IMG/VR virus record: IMGVR_UViG_3300020451_000152
Coordinates: 1-64,000 of that record
Length of the DNA: 64,000 nt
Direction: 5' to 3' (one strand)
DNA from: a virus
The position numbers and the translations under genes were made by a program. Numbering within the stretch: position 1 is the stretch's first letter; the number at the start of each line of letters is the position of its first letter. Shown piece by piece: positions 53,010 to 59,683 of the stretch. The notes below the pieces were generated by a model. It had not been told where the DNA came from, did no database searches, and saw nothing but the letters and a program-made list of their open reading frames with translations.

Positions 53010-53236
53010 TATGCTCCTTTAAATGATATTGAGTTTGAGTAATTTAGTTTATTAAATATACACGATTGATGTATATTAAAGAGTAAATCGAAGTTAACTC
53101 CCTCCCAATCTGTCCACTCTGAAACATAATCAGTGACATCAAAATCACCTGTTCCGTTAACATTTAGTGGGCATGATTTGAAATCATTGTTATCATCAAC
53201 CCAGAATAATCTACCGAATTGTTCACTACTATACAT
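53009..53236 (-). CDS. Hypothetical protein (75 aa)
   Basis: MYSSEQFGRLFWVDDNNDFKSCPLN then a DVTDYVSEWTDWEGVNFDLLF section; polar, beta-rich. The start at 53236 follows a GGAGGG by 11 bases, which lies in the 3' end of the upstream membrane gene, suggesting coupling. A TTG at 53254 is less convincing. No family recognised. Confidence 0.6.
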   Translation of the reverse strand: MYSSEQFGRLFWVDDNNDFKSCPLNVNGTGDFDVTDYVSEWTDWEGVNFDLLFNIHQSCIFNKLNYSNSISFKGA

Positions 53237-53238
53237 GA

Positions 53239-53385
53239 TTAATTGTCCCTCCAAGGTGAATTAAAGTATGCTTTATTTACAGTATAAATTGTGAAGATTG
53301 CAACAACAATACCAGCGAAACCAAGTAGTAAAATTGGGGATTTGGGGATGTCATACTGAGGAATAGAGGTGAGTAAAATGTTCAT
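53239..53385 (-). CDS. Small single-span membrane protein (48 aa)
   Basis: A 48-residue ORF with one hydrophobic span (about residues 16-35, SPILLLGFAGIVVAIFTIY) and a short basic end. It carries the ribosome binding site of the next gene. Likely an inner-membrane peptide; function unknown. Confidence 0.57.
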   Translation of the reverse strand: MNILLTSIPQYDIPKSPILLLGFAGIVVAIFTIYTVNKAYFNSPWRDN

Positions 53386-53421
53386 TGAATGTTAATTAAG
53401 GTTTGCAATTAGTGGTGATGA

Positions 53422-53832
53422 TTATCTCAAATAGAGATAACCACCTGCCCAATCTGTAAAGTTTGGATCATGTAATTTAGCACGATCATTAATAACTCTC
53501 ATGTCAAATCGTACATACTTTGTGTGAGGTGATTTCCATGATGCTGGTTTGTAAACTTGACCAGTCTCTTTATTAACAAATGCGTGTACACTACCATCAC
53601 GATACTCATTTCTATTTTGAAATGTATCAAAATCTTGCTGAATGATTTTGTAGTATTTTCTACCTGACTCAACTTTGAATCTCATCAAGTTTTCACGATC
53701 TGTGTAACCTTGACGAGTATGATACAGTCTATAATTTTCTGTAATGGTCGCAGCATATCTTTCTGTCCATTCTTGTACTCTTGTTGTGAGTGTTTTTGTT
53801 TCATACTCGGCACTTGTAAGAGTTGTAGTCAT
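53422..53832 (-). CDS. Hypothetical protein (136 aa)
   Basis: A well-formed soluble protein: MTTTLTSAEYETKTLTTRVQEWTERYAATITENYRLY, a basic core (GYTDRENLMRFKVESGRKYYKIIQQDF) and an aromatic C-terminus (KYVRFDMRVINDRAKLHDPNFTDWAGGY). The ending resembles conserved cyanophage proteins of unknown function. It is the first gene after promoter copy D, with a leader of some 20 bases. Confidence 0.7.
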   Translation of the reverse strand: MTTTLTSAEYETKTLTTRVQEWTERYAATITENYRLYHTRQGYTDRENLMRFKVESGRKYYKIIQQDFDTFQNRNEYRDGSVHAFVNKETGQVYKPASWKSPHTKYVRFDMRVINDRAKLHDPNFTDWAGGYLYLR

Positions 53833-53858
53833 GTAGTTCTCTGTTTGTTTATACTACT

Positions 53859-53916
53859 ATTATACATCCCCTAGAGCATCAGTGAGTGCGTTTTGTACCA
53901 CTTTGTTAGTTGGCAC
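53859..53916 (-). promoter_or_regulatory. Repeated operator promoter, copy D
   Basis: TATAAT at 53859-53864 contains the TAA stop codon of the methyltransferase gene; inverted repeat at 53895-53916 (GTGCCAAC, GTACCACT), distance 30 bp, inside the same gene. Confidence 0.75.
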
Positions 53917-54834
53917 ACGCTCATCGATTAGTGTAGAATATTCTTCATGCAGTTCACATCCTATGTAATGCCTACCCAAATCTTTAGCAACCATCGCAGT
54001 GGTTCCCGATCCTATGAACGGATCTAATATAATATCACCTTTTTTGCTCCCTGCCTTAATGCAAGGTATAATTAAATCAGGTGGATATACTGCAAAATGT
54101 GCACCTTTATAAGGTTTGTTTGTTATTGACCAAACAGACCGCTTGTTTTTTGTAGGATAAGACTTGGATAACCCACTATGAGGAACCAGACCAGTGCCAG
54201 GATTATGGTACTTACCTTTAGTGCGGTCTCTTGTACCCCAGTCTTTTGCTGGTTCTTTGATTGCTTCATTGTCATAATAGTATTTTTTGTTTTTACTTAG
54301 TAGGAACAAATATTCATGTGATTTAGTACATCTATCTCTAACAGATTCTGGCATAGGATTAGGTTTATGCCAAATAATATCTTGCCTTAAATACCATCCA
54401 TCTTGCCTTAATGCAAATGCTAACATCCAAGGGATGCCGATTAAATCTTTCTCTTTTAATCCATCTAATTTATTACCTCTACGAGCACATTTATCTGGTA
54501 GATCTTGTTTAGTATTAGAAACAGTTTGTTTAACTAATGCTTGACCTTTTCCTGGTCTATAGTTATAATAACTATCACCAATATTCACCCATAATGTACC
54601 ATCATCAGTTAAACAGTTTCTAACTTCTCTGAATATATCTACTAGATTAGATATATATTTTTCTGGTGTATCTTCCTGACCTATTTGTTTATCTTCACCA
54701 CCATAATCTCTTAGTCCGTAGTATGGTGGTGATGTAATACACATCCTAGGTTTATCACATATACCAGTAGTAATGTGTCCTTTTAAAATGTCAAGAGTGT
54801 GACGACAATCACCATATAATATAGTATCTTTCAT
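53860..54834 (-). CDS. Beta-class DNA methyltransferase (N4-cytosine or N6-adenine)
   Basis: A 324-residue enzyme that transfers a methyl group from S-adenosylmethionine to an exocyclic amino group. Motif IV TSPPYYG (34-40) precedes motif I DPFIGSGTT (271-279), the beta-class order; TSPPY is more usual for N4-cytosine than N6-adenine. The RRGNKLDGLKEKDLIGIPWMLAFALR segment and DIIWHKPNPMPESV are standard for this class. No nuclease is fused. It may protect phage DNA or mark it. It shares a transcript with the SF2 helicase. Operator copy D lies in its last codons. Confidence 0.9.
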   Translation of the reverse strand: MKDTILYGDCRHTLDILKGHITTGICDKPRMCITSPPYYGLRDYGGEDKQIGQEDTPEKYISNLVDIFREVRNCLTDDGTLWVNIGDSYYNYRPGKGQALVKQTVSNTKQDLPDKCARRGNKLDGLKEKDLIGIPWMLAFALRQDGWYLRQDIIWHKPNPMPESVRDRCTKSHEYLFLLSKNKKYYYDNEAIKEPAKDWGTRDRTKGKYHNPGTGLVPHSGLSKSYPTKNKRSVWSITNKPYKGAHFAVYPPDLIIPCIKAGSKKGDIILDPFIGSGTTAMVAKDLGRHYIGCELHEEYSTLIDERVPTNKVVQNALTDALGDV

Positions 54835-54983
54835 CAGTTAAGATTCACTCTCTTGATATCTACATCACCATATTGTTCTCTTACTGTTCTCTCAGCAGCA
54901 GCATAATTTGTTGCTGGAACTTCAACATCAATTAAACCCATATCGTTACGATAAAATGTAACTGTAGCAGTACGATAAGACAT
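54834..54983 (-). CDS. Small protein (49 aa), paralogue of the next gene
   Basis: A 49-residue protein, MSYRTATVTFYRNDMGLIDVEVPATNYAAAERTV, clearly of the same design as the 58-residue gene upstream (MSY, then a strand pair, then an alanine-rich helix and a final strand). Ends directly on the methyltransferase start (TGATG). Function unknown; the fold looks like a beta-beta-alpha-beta unit. Confidence 0.62.
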   Translation of the reverse strand: MSYRTATVTFYRNDMGLIDVEVPATNYAAAERTVREQYGDVDIKRVNLN

Positions 54984-54985
54984 AG

Positions 54986-55162
54986 TTAGTTAGAAACAGG
55001 GGGAACAGTTGTTAAACATTTAATTACTTCAATCTCAGTACCACCAAGATTAGTTTGAATTAAATTCTTTGCAGCATTTGGTGTGCTTGCAGTAACTTCT
55101 TCAGTAAAATGTTTTCTACCATTTGGAAGTTTACGATAGGTTACTTGTTGAACATAAGACAT
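54986..55162 (-). CDS. Small protein (58 aa), paralogue of the gene after it
   Basis: A 58-residue protein, MSYVQQVTYRKLPNGRKHFTEEVTAS then NAAKNLIQTNLGGTEIEVIKCL. AAAGGAG precedes the start. It and the following 49-residue gene look like a tandem duplication that has diverged. Unknown function. Confidence 0.63.
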   Translation of the reverse strand: MSYVQQVTYRKLPNGRKHFTEEVTASTPNAAKNLIQTNLGGTEIEVIKCLTTVPPVSN

Positions 55163-55188
55163 AGTTAGATTCTCCTTTAATGTAATAT

Positions 55189-56361
55189 TTATCGGGTTAC
55201 AGTTGATATTGCTGGTAACCCTTGATTGAAAATAGTATCAACAACTGCTTCAACTTTTCTTGCAGTGCTAATACCAACTTTTGAATAAACTGGTACACAT
55301 ACCATACCATAGACCTTATCAGCATTGCCTGTACGGATAACTCTACCTATTGTTTGACTGATACCTATGTAATCCATAGATCTCATAAACAACACTGCTT
55401 CAAGTCCATTGACATTGATACCTTCTGATAGTATGCTATGATGCAATACAACAAACTTTGTATTGTCAGCACCCCATGTATTCAATGTTTTAAAGAATAC
55501 ATCACGAGATACTTTCTTACCATTGATGACTGCACCAGTTTTGGATGTAATATACATCCAAGAATAACCTCTATTTGATAACTCAATACAAAAATCTGAT
55601 TGAGATACTAATTGAGTAATTTGTTTTGTAGATTTAGCACATATTAGTACTTTATCTTTTTCTAAATTATCAATTGCCTCTAGCATATTGTCAGATTCTA
55701 CCTCTGCATAGATCTCATCTTTTTTCATTAGATCTCTTTTGTATACTTCAACTTTTGGTGGTAGAATGTAACCCTGCTCAACTAATTGAGGTGCTGGTAC
55801 ATTACAAATAACATCACCAAAAATATCAGTGTCATTCATACCTATTTTGAATGGACTCAAACTATGCTTAGGTGTAGCAGTAAAGAAGTATGATCTCTTA
55901 GCATATATTGAAAGATGCTCAACTGCTTCAATAAAGTTTTTTTGTACACTATTGTGTGCTTCATCAAAGTATATTGTATCAACTTCAATATCAAGTGATT
56001 CAGATACTCTATGCAATGAATGATATGTTGTGAATATCAATAGATTATTTCTGCTATTGTTATACCAGTGCTCCAATTCATCAGTTTTTGTTGTACTATT
56101 ATACTTTGTATCACCACTATGTACATGAATAACTTCTGCATCAATAAACTGTAGAAATTCTTCACATAATTGATGTGCTAATAGTATACGAGGTGCAACA
56201 ACTACTACAGTATGTGCAAACTTCTCATTTCTAGCAAATAGTCTTTTAGTATCTTCAATCATACACATTGTTTTACCACCACCTGTAGGAATGATAACCT
56301 TACCTTTAGGTGTGTTTGACATTGAGTCTAGAGCGTCAATTTGATGTGGTCTTAGTTGCAT
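55189..56361 (-). CDS. SF2 DEAH helicase (restriction/UvsW-like)
   Basis: A 390-residue DNA translocase or helicase. Motif I PTGGGKT (25-31), motif II DEAH (133-136), motif III TATP (161-164) and motif VI QTIGRVIRT (336-344) are complete. LRPHQIDAL at the start is the Q-motif-like region of Type I/III restriction and UvsW-type helicases. It is shorter than T4 UvsW (503) and lacks its N-terminal domain. I used the ATG at 56361 because the longer reading starts with TTG. Driven by promoter copy H. Roles could be recombination, origin unwinding or a restriction-type system. Confidence 0.88.
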   Translation of the reverse strand: MQLRPHQIDALDSMSNTPKGKVIIPTGGGKTMCMIEDTKRLFARNEKFAHTVVVVAPRILLAHQLCEEFLQFIDAEVIHVHSGDTKYNSTTKTDELEHWYNNSRNNLLIFTTYHSLHRVSESLDIEVDTIYFDEAHNSVQKNFIEAVEHLSIYAKRSYFFTATPKHSLSPFKIGMNDTDIFGDVICNVPAPQLVEQGYILPPKVEVYKRDLMKKDEIYAEVESDNMLEAIDNLEKDKVLICAKSTKQITQLVSQSDFCIELSNRGYSWMYITSKTGAVINGKKVSRDVFFKTLNTWGADNTKFVVLHHSILSEGINVNGLEAVLFMRSMDYIGISQTIGRVIRTGNADKVYGMVCVPVYSKVGISTARKVEAVVDTIFNQGLPAISTVTR

Positions 56362-56381
56362 AATGAATTTCAATTACCTTA

Positions 56382-56438
56382 ATTATAGCATAAAAAAAGA
56401 CCCCCGAAGGGGTCTTGTGACAGTTATTTGATTGCCAC
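56382..56438 (-). promoter_or_regulatory. Repeated operator promoter, copy H
   Basis: TATAAT at 56382-56387, inverted repeat at 56417-56438 (GTGGCAAT, GTGACAGT), distance 29 bp, overlapping the stop of the upstream gene. A terminator is placed inside the spacer. Confidence 0.72.
56391..56416 (-). terminator. Terminator with UUCG tetraloop
   Basis: Minus strand: AAGACCCC-TTCG-GGGGTCTT followed by a T run. An 8-bp stem with an extra-stable loop, in the spacer between operator H and its -10. Confidence 0.9.
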
Positions 56439-56723
56439 TCTCTCTGGAACTTTAACATCTAGATTTTGTAGGAAATTAACTACAAATGCTTCCAGATAGA
56501 TCAAAGGGAGTATAACAAAATCAATACCTCTAAGTTTTGTGAATTTAGAGTAATCAACTGTTTTAACTTCTTCATTGACATTTAGTGTCAATGTTTCTGC
56601 TTTAACTTCTTCAGTCACAATTGGTTTAGCAACTGGAGTATTTAGAGTTTTAGTAACAGTTGTTTTACGAGTGCGTCTTTTGCGAGGAGTTGTAACTTTC
56701 TTCGCTGTAGATGCAGTTGGCAT
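56424..56723 (-). CDS. Hypothetical protein (99 aa), basic N-terminus and membrane-like end
   Basis: MPTASTAKKVTTPRKRRTRKTTVTK is a strongly basic, disordered start; the middle is acidic and the end has a hydrophobic segment (about residues 67-83, GIDFVILPLIYLEAFVV). Could bind nucleic acid and the membrane. The start at 56723 is the first ATG. It is preceded by the 385-nt structured leader, which may regulate it. No family recognised. Confidence 0.6.
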   Translation of the reverse strand: MPTASTAKKVTTPRKRRTRKTTVTKTLNTPVAKPIVTEEVKAETLTLNVNEEVKTVDYSKFTKLRGIDFVILPLIYLEAFVVNFLQNLDVKVPERVAIK

Positions 56724-57108
56724 AGAATAATAATGCAATGGATGGGCGAAACATTAAGGGTAATGTAATTTTAATTCAACATCATGTCTCTACTTCTTGT
56801 TTGAGAGGAGTGGGGCAATGATCTGGGTTTCACCCAGTTGCCCAAATTTACCTACTGGGAATCGCTTACACCTGTACCCCCAAACTTAATCGGGGCAGTA
56901 GAACCACATATCCAAATGGGACTTACAACTTCAAAACTGTCTTTTCAGATGTCCGAGGACATCAGCAGTACTAGAGGTCTCCAAACATAAAGAGCAGTTA
57001 TCCACAGCGTGATCAAAGATCATCTGAATTGTTGCTCACCCCTGCCTAGCGTTTGCCCATTCTCAAAACTGTTAGAGTAGTTGAACCCTTAACTGTTTCG
57101 CTCTTCTA
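56724..57108 (-). ncRNA. Candidate structured leader or small RNA
   Basis: A 385-bp stretch without a convincing gene but dense in RNA stems on the minus strand. They include GGGCAA/TTGCCC enclosing CTGGGT-GAA-ACCCAG (56813-56843), CUACUG/CAGUAG enclosing a C4-G4 hairpin (56852-56901), GATGTC/GACATC (56948-56963) and GAGCA/TGCTC enclosing TGATC-TTT-GATCA (56992-57037). Transcription would start near 57102 from copy E, giving a leader before the 99-residue gene or an independent RNA. I do not match it to a known class. Confidence 0.6.
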
Positions 57109-57165
57109 TTATAACGCATCTAGGTCACTGTGCAATCGTCGTTGTGACACTTTATCAACTGGTTC
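57108..57165 (-). promoter_or_regulatory. Repeated operator promoter, copy E
   Basis: TATAAT at 57108-57113, inverted repeat at 57144-57165 (GAACCAGT, GTGACACT), distance 30 bp. Unlike the other copies it also has a fair -35 (TTGCAC, 57130-57135, spacer 16). It lies within the end of the upstream gene. Confidence 0.75.
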
Positions 57166-57285
57166 TTCAATGAATGTTCTTTCTTTACCATCTTCAGTGA
57201 GAATAACCCTAGATCTTTCTGTACTACCTGCCTCCCTTACATATATTGTAATGCCACCATCGGGTGATTCATAAATTTTTGGCAT
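57109..57285 (-). CDS. Small hypothetical protein (58 aa)
   Basis: A 58-residue ORF, MPKIYESPDGGITIYVREAGSTERS then VILTEDGKERTFIEEPVDKVS. It reads like a small beta hairpin protein with acidic ends. TAATG overlap with the upstream stop. Its 3' end carries promoter copy E and its stop codon lies in the -10. Unknown function. Confidence 0.62.
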   Translation of the reverse strand: MPKIYESPDGGITIYVREAGSTERSRVILTEDGKERTFIEEPVDKVSQRRLHSDLDAL

Positions 57286-57485
57286 TAGTAAAACCTCGGT
57301 GCAGTTGGATAATTTCTTAATTCTAATTCAATTTCATCAAATATTCTATTGAGTGATCTTGCATAATCTCTATATGCACTACCAACATAAATTTGACCTG
57401 CTACAACTGAAAATGTAGCAATGCCCCAGAATAGATAGTAAAATTTACTTTTTACTTGTGCTCTTAGTTTTTCTTTAACTTGCAT
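57285..57485 (-). CDS. Small membrane protein (66 aa)
   Basis: A 66-residue protein with MQVKEKLRAQVKSKFYYLFWG, then a hydrophobic segment (about residues 14-34, FYYLFWGIATFSVVAGQIYVG) and a polar C-terminus. GGAG lies 7 bases before the ATG at 57485, which decided the start over 57497. A TTTACA-N17-TATAAT promoter lies just upstream. Inner membrane; function unknown. Confidence 0.65.
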   Translation of the reverse strand: MQVKEKLRAQVKSKFYYLFWGIATFSVVAGQIYVGSAYRDYARSLNRIFDEIELELRNYPTAPRFY

Positions 57486-57504
57486 GATTGTCTCCATCCC
57501 CGAT

Positions 57505-57533
57505 ATTATACCATTTTATGAGATGGATGTAAA
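57505..57533 (-). promoter_or_regulatory. Sigma-70-type promoter TTTACA-N17-TATAAT
   Basis: Minus strand -35 TTTACA (57528-57533) and TATAAT (57505-57510), spacer 17. It has a -35 and lacks the inverted-repeat operator, unlike most neighbouring promoters. Confidence 0.7.
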
Positions 57534-57541
57534 CCCTATCG

Positions 57542-58258
57542 TTATTTGTTGTAATTAATATTGTAGATATGGAACATCATACCATGATAACCAGAATTAT
57601 ACTTTTTACCACTACCTTTCATTTGTAGATGAAATAGTTTTCTACCATCCTCTAATCTAAACTCTAGTGTAGTATTATTTAATGTCCATCTACCCTTCTC
57701 AACTTGTTTCTCCATCATATTTACTGCTACCATCCTGAGTAAATCAGATCCTTTAGTATGCCATATAATAGTATCAACTGCATCACCTTCAAATCCTCTT
57801 CTAACAATAACATCAAATATTGAACACTTGTTTTTATTCATCCATGTTACAAATGAACTGCAAACTTTCTTCTCTATATTATTTTTATACACCCTATTTT
57901 GATGTATCTCTTTTTCACTAAGATTTAAATCAGGATGTCTCTCTTGTACAATAGATTTTAATTCTGGATTAGGATAACCAAAGAACATTCTAAGGAATGA
58001 CTCACTATGTCCTTTAATCTTAAAGTGTTTGATAAACTTCTCAGTTGATAGTAATGCTACTTGAGTATGATTCTTTGATATACTCTTGATAGAATATTTT
58101 CTCTTACTAGTCTCTTCATACATATCTACCTTAGTTTGTGGTCTCCCATCAACTTTATGCTCACCACCAAATAATTGGTCGAATAGAGCAGCAAGTTTAT
58201 GTTCAAACTCATGCCCTGCTTTCTTTGCTTTTTTACCAGCAGTTATAGATGCAGTCAT
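57542..58258 (-). CDS. PD-(D/E)XK-like nuclease candidate
   Basis: A 238-residue protein resembling Type II restriction endonucleases. A basic lead (ITAGKKAKKAGHEFEHKLAALFDQLF) contains a conserved-looking Glu; then VDMYEETSKRKYSIKSIS gives an Asp before a strand and SIK in place of (D/E)xK, a variant seen in some restriction enzymes. The frame opens at 58282, but that ATG lies within a -10 box, so I placed the start at 58258. Possible DNA-cleaving role; the catalytic set is not proven. Near a methyltransferase and helicase. Confidence 0.6.
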   Translation of the reverse strand: MTASITAGKKAKKAGHEFEHKLAALFDQLFGGEHKVDGRPQTKVDMYEETSKRKYSIKSISKNHTQVALLSTEKFIKHFKIKGHSESFLRMFFGYPNPELKSIVQERHPDLNLSEKEIHQNRVYKNNIEKKVCSSFVTWMNKNKCSIFDVIVRRGFEGDAVDTIIWHTKGSDLLRMVAVNMMEKQVEKGRWTLNNTTLEFRLEDGRKLFHLQMKGSGKKYNSGYHGMMFHIYNINYNK

Positions 58259-58280
58259 TTCAGATCGTTTAGGTATCTTC

Positions 58281-58338
58281 ATTATATTCTATTAGTATTG
58301 AATAAACAATGGATGTGTGACAGTTATTTGATTGACCT
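58281..58338 (-). promoter_or_regulatory. Repeated operator promoter, copy I
   Basis: TATAAT at 58281-58286, inverted repeat at 58317-58338 (right half-site GTGACAGT, left AGGTCAAT), distance 30 bp. The sequence shares 18 consecutive bases with copy H. It overlaps the stop of the halogenase-like gene. Confidence 0.72.
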
Positions 58339-59682
58339 TATATCAAATGTTAGTTCACCATGTACCTCATTTAAATCTACATGAGGTGCTAATAATGGGA
58401 ACTTGTCAGCATAATCAGCACCCATACCATAAGACCACTCTACAAAATCTTTATAATTACCTGCAAAGTTAGGTAGGTCATGTCCAATATAATCATGTAT
58501 TTTACCATAGATAAAATCTTGAGTCAATTTAGGGTCATTTGCAATAATATTATAAAAGTCATCGGTAAAGTTTTGATCTTTATTTAATATACTGAAATTC
58601 ATAATTTCTTTAGTGTTTAATAAATTCTTAGAATCTTTAACAATATTTCTCCAGAATGGTGAATCATACTTAGAACCAAAATGATATATCCATGCCATAT
58701 TTTTATACCAGTCATCAACAACTGTTTCATAATACCAGTCATTCAAATGATTAACTAGATCTTGATCATGAGGATTCCCAGTAAGTGCATAATCACATAT
58801 TTGATTTGAAATATAATCATAATACATACCTGCCAAAGATTCTAATGGATCAATAAATCCAATAGCATTGCCATTACGAATATATCTACCACTATGATGC
58901 ACCATATACTTTGATAGTCTAGGTGTCCATTTAAATTTCTTGTATGGATAACCTAGTGCTTCAGGTATTATAGTTCTAAAATCTTTTAATGCCTCCTCCT
59001 CAGTTGTAATATTATCATTATAAGCATATCCAAATGTTCTCCTTGATTGTAATGGTATTCCAAACATCCACCCATTTTGATGAGCATATGATATAGTACA
59101 ACCCCAATCTGCTGTTTCAGGTAATCTTAATGCTAATACACTATTTACAGTTACTAATATAGAATCCAAATAATTATTATCATTCAGCAGTGATTTACCA
59201 CCAGTACAATCAATAACAAAATCAAATCTTTGTTGATATAATTCTGACTTAGATGATGATAGATATACACCATCATGAGTAAACTTAATATCTTTTATAC
59301 TCTCATCCCTTAGTGTCAAATTAGGTGTAAATTTTGGTAGGTAATCTAAAAAGAATTCACTAAAATATTTTGTATCAAAGTGCATACCCACTGAGTGTGG
59401 GTCTAACCATCTAACAAAATTGTGTTTTTTACCCCATCCAATAAACTTATTACCAAACTTAACTGTAGTATCAAAATATTTCTTAAAATGAGGTACTGCT
59501 AGTGTTGTAGTATGTGCTATTTGTGATGGTAGGTCAGGTGTAGTTGACTCACCTATACCAAATATATTGACATCGGAGTCATATATCCATGTCAATTCTG
59601 TATCAATATCTCTCTCATCAATTAACCTTAATAGACAATTGATGCCAACAACACCTGCACCTATTACTGCTATCTTTTTCAT
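58324..59682 (-). CDS. Flavin-dependent (tryptophan) halogenase-like protein A
   Basis: A 452-residue FAD enzyme. GAGVVG at 8-13 is the dinucleotide loop, FGIGESTTP at 41-49 the GEST motif, VKFGNKFIGW places Lys75 where the family's catalytic lysine lies, and GWMFGIPL is a WxWxI variant with Phe for the second Trp. RYIRNGNAIGFIDPLES is the conserved flavin-lid region. These fit the tryptophan halogenase family, which also includes non-halogenating members. Adjacent paralogue B lies 2 bases upstream. Substrate unknown; free tryptophan, indoles or a protein residue are conceivable. Confidence 0.83.
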   Translation of the reverse strand: MKKIAVIGAGVVGINCLLRLIDERDIDTELTWIYDSDVNIFGIGESTTPDLPSQIAHTTTLAVPHFKKYFDTTVKFGNKFIGWGKKHNFVRWLDPHSVGMHFDTKYFSEFFLDYLPKFTPNLTLRDESIKDIKFTHDGVYLSSSKSELYQQRFDFVIDCTGGKSLLNDNNYLDSILVTVNSVLALRLPETADWGCTISYAHQNGWMFGIPLQSRRTFGYAYNDNITTEEEALKDFRTIIPEALGYPYKKFKWTPRLSKYMVHHSGRYIRNGNAIGFIDPLESLAGMYYDYISNQICDYALTGNPHDQDLVNHLNDWYYETVVDDWYKNMAWIYHFGSKYDSPFWRNIVKDSKNLLNTKEIMNFSILNKDQNFTDDFYNIIANDPKLTQDFIYGKIHDYIGHDLPNFAGNYKDFVEWSYGMGADYADKFPLLAPHVDLNEVHGELTFDIRSIK

Positions 59683-59683
59683 A

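Noticed and set aside
56800-56830. ACTCCTCTCAAAC similar to the Yfr1 RNA core
   Set aside because: Two mismatches in the core and the flanking stems do not match the Yfr1 layout.
56948-56985. CUGAUG followed by a stem and GAAA, like a hammerhead ribozyme core
   Set aside because: The GAUG is itself paired in the adjacent 6-7-bp hairpin and the required spacing and third stem are absent.
56998-57006. A perfect TTATCCACA DnaA box on the plus strand
   Set aside because: It is single and lies within a paired arm of the candidate RNA; one 9-mer is too little to call an origin.
57025-57060. GCAAAC resembling a tmRNA tag reading frame
   Set aside because: The frame stops after six codons without the ALAA-type end, and there is no tRNA-like acceptor domain.
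57053-57274. Plus-strand 73-codon frame over the leader region
   Set aside because: It overlaps the 58-residue minus-strand gene and the promoter and has no ribosome binding site.
57534-57562. GTTATTTGTTG upstream of the TTTACA promoter, resembling operator H
   Set aside because: Half-sites are poor and the distance to the -10 is about 25 bp; this promoter has its own -35.
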